64,000 bases of DNA from Nannobrachium achirus (lineage: Eukaryota; Chordata; Actinopteri; Myctophiformes; Myctophidae): NCBI GenBank assembly GCA_963921795.1, contig OY997641.1:75294279-75358278 (forward strand). Reading direction: 5' to 3'. Position numbers and translations under genes: made by a program. How positions within the stretch are numbered: position 1 is the stretch's first letter; every line of letters begins with the position of its first letter. This document shows, in pieces, positions 58,149 to 64,000 of the stretch. The notes below the pieces were generated by a model. The model ran no database searches and was not told the DNA's origin. It was given only the letters and a program-made list of their open reading frames with translations.

Positions 58149-61100
58149 GTGAGTCTGGAGACCCTGCTCCACACACTGGGAGATCTCACCACAGGGACGT
58201 GCTGGGCCCCTGATTCAGTCCGGGAAAAAGAGTTGGAGAGGCCCTCATTGCGTGCTATCCACAAGTTTCCCCGGGGGTTTACTGGAGACTATCAGGACCA
58301 AACTTCCGGGTTTAACAGCAGACATACAAGCTCAAGTCGCGTCGCAGATGCAACCCGTTGTGAGCTTGTAAATCGGCGGCGGAACCTCGATGCAGACGTT
58401 TGCGCAATGCACTATGGGGCGTTGGAAACTCGTGGATAGAGAGAGATCTCTATCTATAGCGCTGCTGAATTGTGACAAAGTGACAAGCCAGTGGGCCAGT
58501 TACATGTGTTATATTTTGTTGTTGTCGGTGGAAAGTTGGAAACCTTATATGTCCAAAACCGTTTGTTTTGTATTCATCATTTTAAAAATGATTTAAACTA
58601 GTGAAAACAGCCGATCTACAAGCACACAACGCCTCGCTGTTTTGTATTTATCATTTTAAAAACGATTTAAACTAGTGAAAACAGCCGATCTACAAGGACA
58701 TGTGTGCTTGTAGATCTGCTGTTTTCACTACTTTTGTGCGACGGCCTTGTATGATGAAGTAGGGCTTTACTTTGCGAGAAAAATTATACCTTTGAAACTT
58801 GGAGATACGAGGTTTCTGCCCGACAGTGACAATTTACTTTGTTGGCCGCCCAGCCCCCAAAATGGAACAAAGGACGACATTTTATTTGAATTTTTTTCCT
58901 AATGGCCGGCCTGGACCGGCCCGGGAATGAACCGGCCTTTCGGGAGTTGTCCCGCTTTTCCCAATGGCCAGCACGTCCCTGTCTCACCATACCATATGGG
59001 TAGCTCACCATGCGATATCTGTGGCGATATGTGGCCCTCGATAACCATAATATCACGATATCTGCGATACTCGATATATTGCAAGACATCTCATCAACGA
59101 CATCACAATGTAACTGAAAAAGAAAAAGGTTTTTACCACGTGTGTGTCTGTATGTTTGCACACGGTTCATGCCTAAATATGGACATGACTGATGTCAAAG
59201 TGCTGATGACATAGATCAGGGGTTCTCAAACCACAATGAGGGAATGTGTTATTAGGATGAGGGAGATTTTTGCTGACCCAAATATTTATTTTTTTGTTGC
59301 CAATGCGTGACCCCACTTTGGGTCCCGACCCATAGTTTGAGAACCGCTGACATAGATGACCGCAGGCATGCAAACTTGTAGCTTTTCGGCGAAAATCGCC
59401 GTTTTGAATCCAAATTGGTCATTTGTGTGAATCGTGCAGATTCGTTAAAAAAACTGTTTAGGGGGGTGGGGGGGTGTCGTATCGTCAGAGCAGCAGTGAG
59501 AAGAGGAGCGTTTATTTCTTATTCTCTACTCCGTCCGTTTTGTCAGTACAATTGTGTTGAAGGTGGATGGGGAAGTGGGTCGTTTTATTTTTTAACAAAT
59601 CAAGCGCTCCCTTCTCTTGCACGCGACGTCAACTGCAGGCAGCGCTCAGTCAGAATGAGCCCAGCCAGCCACTGTACTGCGAGCCACAGAGCAGAGCGCT
59701 CAAACTCAAAGCTTGCAAAGTTGCTGTAGTGTGGTCGTGTAGTACTGTAGTTGTGGAGTGACTGTGGACTTATGGTTTTTGATTCGCTTCCATCGCGGTT
59801 GTGCGCTATTCTGCATCGATGTGTGACGTTATATAATCGATTGTAGCTTTGTTGATTTCACTCGACGATGATGCGCTAGCTACATGCTAACGCTAGTGCA
59901 GTGACTTGGGAGCGTTTCGCTGTTATGCCTCCGTTCTTTCTGCCTACAGAATGACGCTGAGACTAGTCACAAAAAGTCTCTCAAGAACAGACTGAGCTCG
60001 AGTTACAAGTGAAAAGGATCAACCTTTTCTTTGACTTTGACGATGGCTAGATTGCAAAAAGTCAGCCAGGAGAATCCACTAAATAAATCATCTGTCATTT
60101 ACAACACTGTTTCCCAAACCCTGGGTCGGGACCCATTTGTGGGTCGTTGACACATTTTTATGGGTCCCTTCATTTTTGGTTTTCTACATTTCGTTTTTAA
60201 TTACAAAAAAACAATTACAAAACATTCCCTCCCCAAAAAGCTAAACATTTCATGATTACAATAAATAAATAATAATAATTCAAATTTCATGAATAAATAA
60301 AATACAAATGATCAAAGAAATTAACTTAGAAAACAAATAGGCCTTTTTAAGAAGTAGTGAAAATAGCCGATCTACAAGCTCACAGTGTGCATTGTGTCTG
60401 TCTATGCCTATAGACAAGTCCCTAAATATTAGGATACTCCTATAACTATATATGTAGGCTATATTATATTCTTATTGTAGACTTAATTTTCTTTATTATA
60501 TCTAGAACAATCGGTGGTAGGCAACAAGTCCAATTTTTCTTTGTGCAAATTCACTCGACCCGTTCCGAAAAGGTCAAAAATTTCGCGCCGCGATGTGCGC
60601 GGCGCACATTTTAACTCCTGAAAATGTGTCACCTTTTTCACCTTGGGGCTGTTTGCATGTCTGTGACTGACATCATAGACTGGCCTCCAAGTATTTCTAA
60701 TAAGCGGTACTGGACTAGTATTTAAAATAGTGACCGAGAGAGAGAAGAGCAAAGGGTGTCAGAGAGAGACGGAGAGAGATTTATGTTAAAATACCTCAGA
60801 TAGTAGCAGTAAAACCCCTTTGTGCACAGCCTATTTTTGTTGACATGGAAACAAAGGAAAATAAACAGTGTCTGATGAATGGCCATGACGGTGGTGACAC
60901 ATATGTAAATGTTCTTGTTGATCACCATGGCTACTCAACATGCTTGAGTGAGTCACTCCATATTGCTGATCTTAAACTCTGTATATAGAACTTAGGTCAC
61001 TGTCACATCCGAGTCTGACCGCCATATATGTGGATGGCTGACACGGTCTGACATCATCTGACATCATTGTGATGTCATTTCCATACCTGCCAGACAGTAT

Positions 61101-61168
61101 GTATAAGAATCACAGTCTCGTTTCAAAATCAGCAGTTGGGACTCAGTGTTGCAACGATACAGTGAAAC
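58149..61168. other. Intron upstream of SRP72
   Basis: Holds hairpins (58310-58380, 58677-58735), a decayed TA-element (58517-58830), a complete 133-bp hAT MITE at 59217-59349 and a hAT left end at 60110. CpG-richer DNA at 59440-59940 could hold regulatory sequence, but no promoter element is clear. No PDXDC1 exon seen. Confidence 0.6.
59217..59349. mobile_element. Very short hAT MITE (133 bp), perfect TSD
   Basis: TSD ACATAGAT; ends CAGGGGTTCTCAAACCAC and TAGTTTGAGAACCGCTG. Confidence 0.88.
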
Positions 61169-63157
61169 ATGGTGAATGCGGGAAGCTCTGTGGCCTCGCT
61201 TTGGACCGAGGTGAACCGCTGTGGGCAGACAGGAGACTACACCCGGGCCATCAACTCTATCAACACCATTCTGGAGGAGTTTCAGGATGACTTGACAGCC
61301 CTTCACTGTAAGATCGTGTGTCTCATCCAAAATGGCCAATTCACGGAGGCATTGGATGTCATAAACGCCCACTCGGAGGTCTTTTCCGGCGACGCCGTTG
61401 TTTTCGAGAAGAGTTACTGCGAGTACCGGCTGAACAGAGTGGAAAGTGCCCTGGAGACCATCGAAGGTGCCTCTGAGCAGACTGACAAGTTGAAGGAGCT
61501 CTATGGCCAGGTTCTGTACAGACTGGAGCGCTATGAGGAATGCAAGGCTGTGTACACGGACCTGATCAGGAACTCCCTGGATAAATACGAGGAGAAGAGG
61601 AAGACCAACCTGGCTGCCGTAGTCGCCGCTCTGAGTCAGTGGGAGGAGAACAAAGACTCGCTGGACGATCTTGGCCTGCCTGAAACCACATACGAGCTTT
61701 GCTACAACGCTGCCTGCACCCTTATTGGCCAAGGTCAGCTTACGGAGGCCCTCGATAAACTCCGGCAAGCGGAAGAGCTACGTAGAGCTTCCTTGAGTGA
61801 AGATTCGGATGTGACCGAGGAGGACATGGAGTCCAAGCTGGCCGTCATCCACTCACAGATGGCCTACATCATGCAGTTACAAGGCCGGCCAGAGGAGGCT
61901 CTGCAGCTCTACAACCAGGTCATCAAGCTCAAGCCGTTGGATGTGGGGCTGCTCGCCGTGACGGCCAACAACATCGTCTCGATAAACAAGGACCAAAGCG
62001 TGTTCGACTCGAAGAAGAAGGTGAAGCTGACGAACGCTGACGGCGTGGAGCACAAGCTGACCAAGAAGCAGCTGCAGGCGATAGATTTCAACAAAGCACT
62101 CCTGGCCATGTACAGCAACCAGGACGAACAGTGCAGGACACTGACGTCCAGCCTCCAGACGCAGAACCCGGGTCACCCCCGGCCCGTGCTGATCCAGGCG
62201 GCCCAGCTGTGCAGGCAGAAACAGCACAGCGAGGCCACCGAGCTGCTGCATCAGTTCTCCCGTCAACATCCGAAGACGGGAGCCAGCATTGAACTGACGA
62301 TAGCACAGCTCTACCTGATCCAAGGGCACGTTTCAAAAGCGTGTGACGTCCTGCGGTCAATCGACGACTTCAAGCACAAACCTGGAATGGTTTCGGCCCT
62401 GGTGGCGCTGTACGCCCGCGAGGAGGACGTCGACGGCGCCGTCGACGTCTTCAGCCAAGCTCTTCGGCACTACCAAGCCGAGCAGCCCGGATCCCCGTCG
62501 CACCTGGCGATCGTGCGGGCGGCCGCCGATTTCAAGTTGAAGTACGGACGGAAAAAAGAAGCCATCGGTGATCTGGAGCTGCTTTGGAAGCAAAGCCCCA
62601 GCGACGTGCGCACGTTGGCCCAGCTCATCCTGGCCTATGCCTTGGTGGACACGGACAAAGCCAAGTCCCTGAGCGAGCACCTGCCGTCCCCGGACGCCAT
62701 GGCCTTCAACGTGGACGTGGACGAGCTGGAGAAGTCGCACGGCGGCGCCAACTACATCAGGAAGAAGACCGCCAAGGTCGCAGGAGAAACCCCGGTCAAG
62801 GAGCGGCGGCAAGGCCACGGCACCGTCAAAAAGGCGAGGAAGAAGAAAAAGAAAGGCAAGTTGCCCAAGAACTATGACCCCACCGTGATCCCTGACCCTG
62901 AGAGATGGCTGCCCCTGAGGGAGCGCTCCTCCTACCGGGGCAAGAAGGGCAAGAAGCAGCAGGAGGGGGGGGTGGGCCGAGGAACGCAGGGGGCATCGGC
63001 AGCGGAGTGTGACAAGCTGGATGCCAGCAAGACGGCTAGCAGCCCCCCGACGTCTCCTAAACCAGGAGAGAAAAAACATCCAGCCGCCTCAGGGGCTTCC
63101 CGAAACAAGAGGGGACCCCAAAAGAAGAAGAAAGGAGGCGGGAAAGGAGGCTGGTGA
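61169..63157 (+). CDS. srp72: SRP72, intact intronless copy
   Basis: Complete 662-codon frame for the signal recognition particle 72 kDa subunit. SRP72 pairs with SRP68 on 7SL RNA in the SRP S domain, which targets secretory ribosomes to the ER. Residues 1-160 hold the TPR-like SRP68-binding region (LWTEVNRCGQTGDYTRA, ALHCKIVCLIQNG, LKELYGQVLYRLERYEEC). Further TPR repeats run to about residue 500 (AYIMQLQGRPEEALQLYNQV, FKLKYGRKKEAIGDLELLWK). The lysine-rich RNA-binding end follows (KLPKNYDP, IPDPERWLPLRERSSYRGKK, residues ~560-600), and the protein ends in KGGW as vertebrate SRP72 does. Human SRP72 is 671 residues and its gene has about 19 introns; here there are none. The start ATG sits in AAACATGG. 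I see no poly(A) tail, but another repeat begins within about 40 bp of the stop. Read as a retrocopy nested in a PDXDC1 intron, apparently under selection because it is fully open. Whether it is the only srp72 of the species cannot be told here. Confidence 0.93.
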   Translation: MVNAGSSVASLWTEVNRCGQTGDYTRAINSINTILEEFQDDLTALHCKIVCLIQNGQFTEALDVINAHSEVFSGDAVVFEKSYCEYRLNRVESALETIEGASEQTDKLKELYGQVLYRLERYEECKAVYTDLIRNSLDKYEEKRKTNLAAVVAALSQWEENKDSLDDLGLPETTYELCYNAACTLIGQGQLTEALDKLRQAEELRRASLSEDSDVTEEDMESKLAVIHSQMAYIMQLQGRPEEALQLYNQVIKLKPLDVGLLAVTANNIVSINKDQSVFDSKKKVKLTNADGVEHKLTKKQLQAIDFNKALLAMYSNQDEQCRTLTSSLQTQNPGHPRPVLIQAAQLCRQKQHSEATELLHQFSRQHPKTGASIELTIAQLYLIQGHVSKACDVLRSIDDFKHKPGMVSALVALYAREEDVDGAVDVFSQALRHYQAEQPGSPSHLAIVRAAADFKLKYGRKKEAIGDLELLWKQSPSDVRTLAQLILAYALVDTDKAKSLSEHLPSPDAMAFNVDVDELEKSHGGANYIRKKTAKVAGETPVKERRQGHGTVKKARKKKKKGKLPKNYDPTVIPDPERWLPLRERSSYRGKKGKKQQEGGVGRGTQGASAAECDKLDASKTASSPPTSPKPGEKKHPAASGASRNKRGPQKKKKGGGKGGW

Positions 63158-63189
63158 GCTGCAGGCACAAGGCCATACTAGAAGAGAGG

Positions 63190-63578
63190 GGTCCGGGACC
63201 CCTAGGGGGTCCTCAGAGTTACTACAGGGGTCCTCCAAATCTTCCAATCCTTTTACTGTAGCCAAAAAATAGCAGATCTACAAGCTCACAACGCCTCGCG
63301 CTGCAAGGCGTTGTGAGCTTGTAGATTGGCTATAGGATTGGTTTAGAGGGGAAAAAGAGCAGGCTAAGTACAGAGTGAAAGGTCAAGTTTATTAGGTATT
63401 GACGGCTCAAGTGGTTAAATATCTGAAAACACAAATTGACATGAATCCAAAATACACTGGTGATTGTGCTGTCAAACGATGAAACCATATGGAATCTATG
63501 AACAGGTTGTGGGGGTCCCTGCTTCATCTCTCTCTCTCAACTAAGTGGTCCTTGGCCTGAAAACGTTGAAGACCCCTG
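63190..63578. mobile_element. hAT MITE with hairpin, just after SRP72
   Basis: Same family as 46392-46768: GGTCCGGGACCCCTAGGGGG at the left (end eroded) and GTTGAAGACCCCTGG at the right. Full hairpin 63266-63335. Confidence 0.75.
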
Positions 63579-64000
63579 GGGTAGGATCAATCTGAGCCAG
63601 AGTCATGCATTGATAGAGTGACAGTCCAATAGACTTGTGTTGTTAATAATAATAATAATGATGAATTGCATTTTTATAGCGCTTTTCTAAGCAAGTTGCG
63701 AACTCAAAGCGCTTACAGTGGTTCATTCATTCATACATTGGGAGGTGAAGCGGCGAACAGTCAACGCCAGCGTCCTCACTTCCCACATTCACACAGAAGA
63801 AATAAATCACACCCAGTGTGAAAGGAGCAGTGCTTTTTACGAGTTAAATCAAAACGAGTTAACAAATAATGTATTATCTTACAATACTTGGTTTGGATTT
63901 AGAATGTGTTTTGATGTGCTCAAAGAACAAGCATAGCGTTGGTGTCGGGCAGAAATCCTTGTAGCTCCGCATTTAAAGGAGTAGTTCACCCCCAAAATAA
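63579..64000. other. Window end: dispersed repeats
   Basis: 63640-63740 has the fish repeat TTTTTATAGCGCTTTTCTAA..AAAGCGCTTACAGTG. About 63937-63975 is a TA-element end (GTTGGTGTCGGGCAGAAATC). From 63976 a AAAGGAGTAGTTCACCCCCA MITE runs off the edge. Confidence 0.6.

Noticed and set aside
58149-58439. Coding extension downstream of the last PDXDC1 exon
   Set aside because: It begins after a strong GTGAGT donor and runs into a hairpin repeat; no similarity to PDXDC1.
59440-59940. CpG-richer segment as SRP72 promoter
   Set aside because: It lies more than 1.2 kb from the start codon, has no clear initiator or TATA arrangement, and may be part of an old repeat.
61064-63079. Long antisense frames opposite SRP72
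   Set aside because: Shadow frames caused by the GC-rich codon use of SRP72; no independent homology.

Overview
The window is vertebrate nuclear DNA and almost certainly from a teleost fish. It has split genes with GT-AG introns, long CA/GT microsatellites, fish-type SINE and L1/L2 LINE remnants, and a very dense, deeply nested crowd of short DNA transposons (hAT, piggyBac-like and TA-inserting MITEs). I cannot name the species from sequence alone.

The backbone is one large host gene on the + strand, PDXDC1 (pyridoxal-dependent decarboxylase domain-containing 1). Seventeen exons lie between 12216 and 58148. All have canonical splice sites and mutually consistent phases, and together they give about 552 codons matching the protein from near its N-terminus to about residue 550. 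The first exon and the last third of the protein are not in the window. Introns make up about 96% of the gene span and are mostly transposon on transposon.

Two other genes sit inside PDXDC1 introns. (1) 61169-63157 (+) is a complete, intronless 662-codon SRP72 reading frame (signal recognition particle 72 kDa subunit), best read as an intact retrocopy. (2) 31561-35165 (-) is a small spliced gene of six exons. Its C-terminus resembles the multicopy, uncharacterised SAMD3-like proteins of fish. It lies between ends that look like a CACTA/EnSpm-type transposon (28441-36886), and further pieces of the same family lie nearby in the opposite orientation.

Layout: 1-12215, nested hAT/TA/piggyBac MITEs and a long fold-back (6832-7701), no exon; 12216-27778, PDXDC1 exons 1-7 with several complete hAT MITEs; 24696-27646, a long-TIR DNA transposon; 28441-36886, the putative CACTA-like element with the SAMD3-like gene; 37-38.5 kb, degraded piggyBac-like copies; 38590-49950, exons 8-15, with an L1 inserted in a SINE at 44155-45930; 50.0-55.3 kb, a 1.88-kb tandem duplication of nested transposons; 55903-58148, exons 16-17; 61-63 kb, SRP72; then repeats to the end.

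The most unusual feature is a roughly 50-80 bp self-complementary hairpin with core GATCTACAAGC and its reverse complement. I count by eye about 30 full or near-full copies and about 15 half copies. It lies inside at least six different transposon families, each with its own matched outer stem. I found no retroviral or LTR element, no rRNA or tRNA gene, and no CRISPR array.
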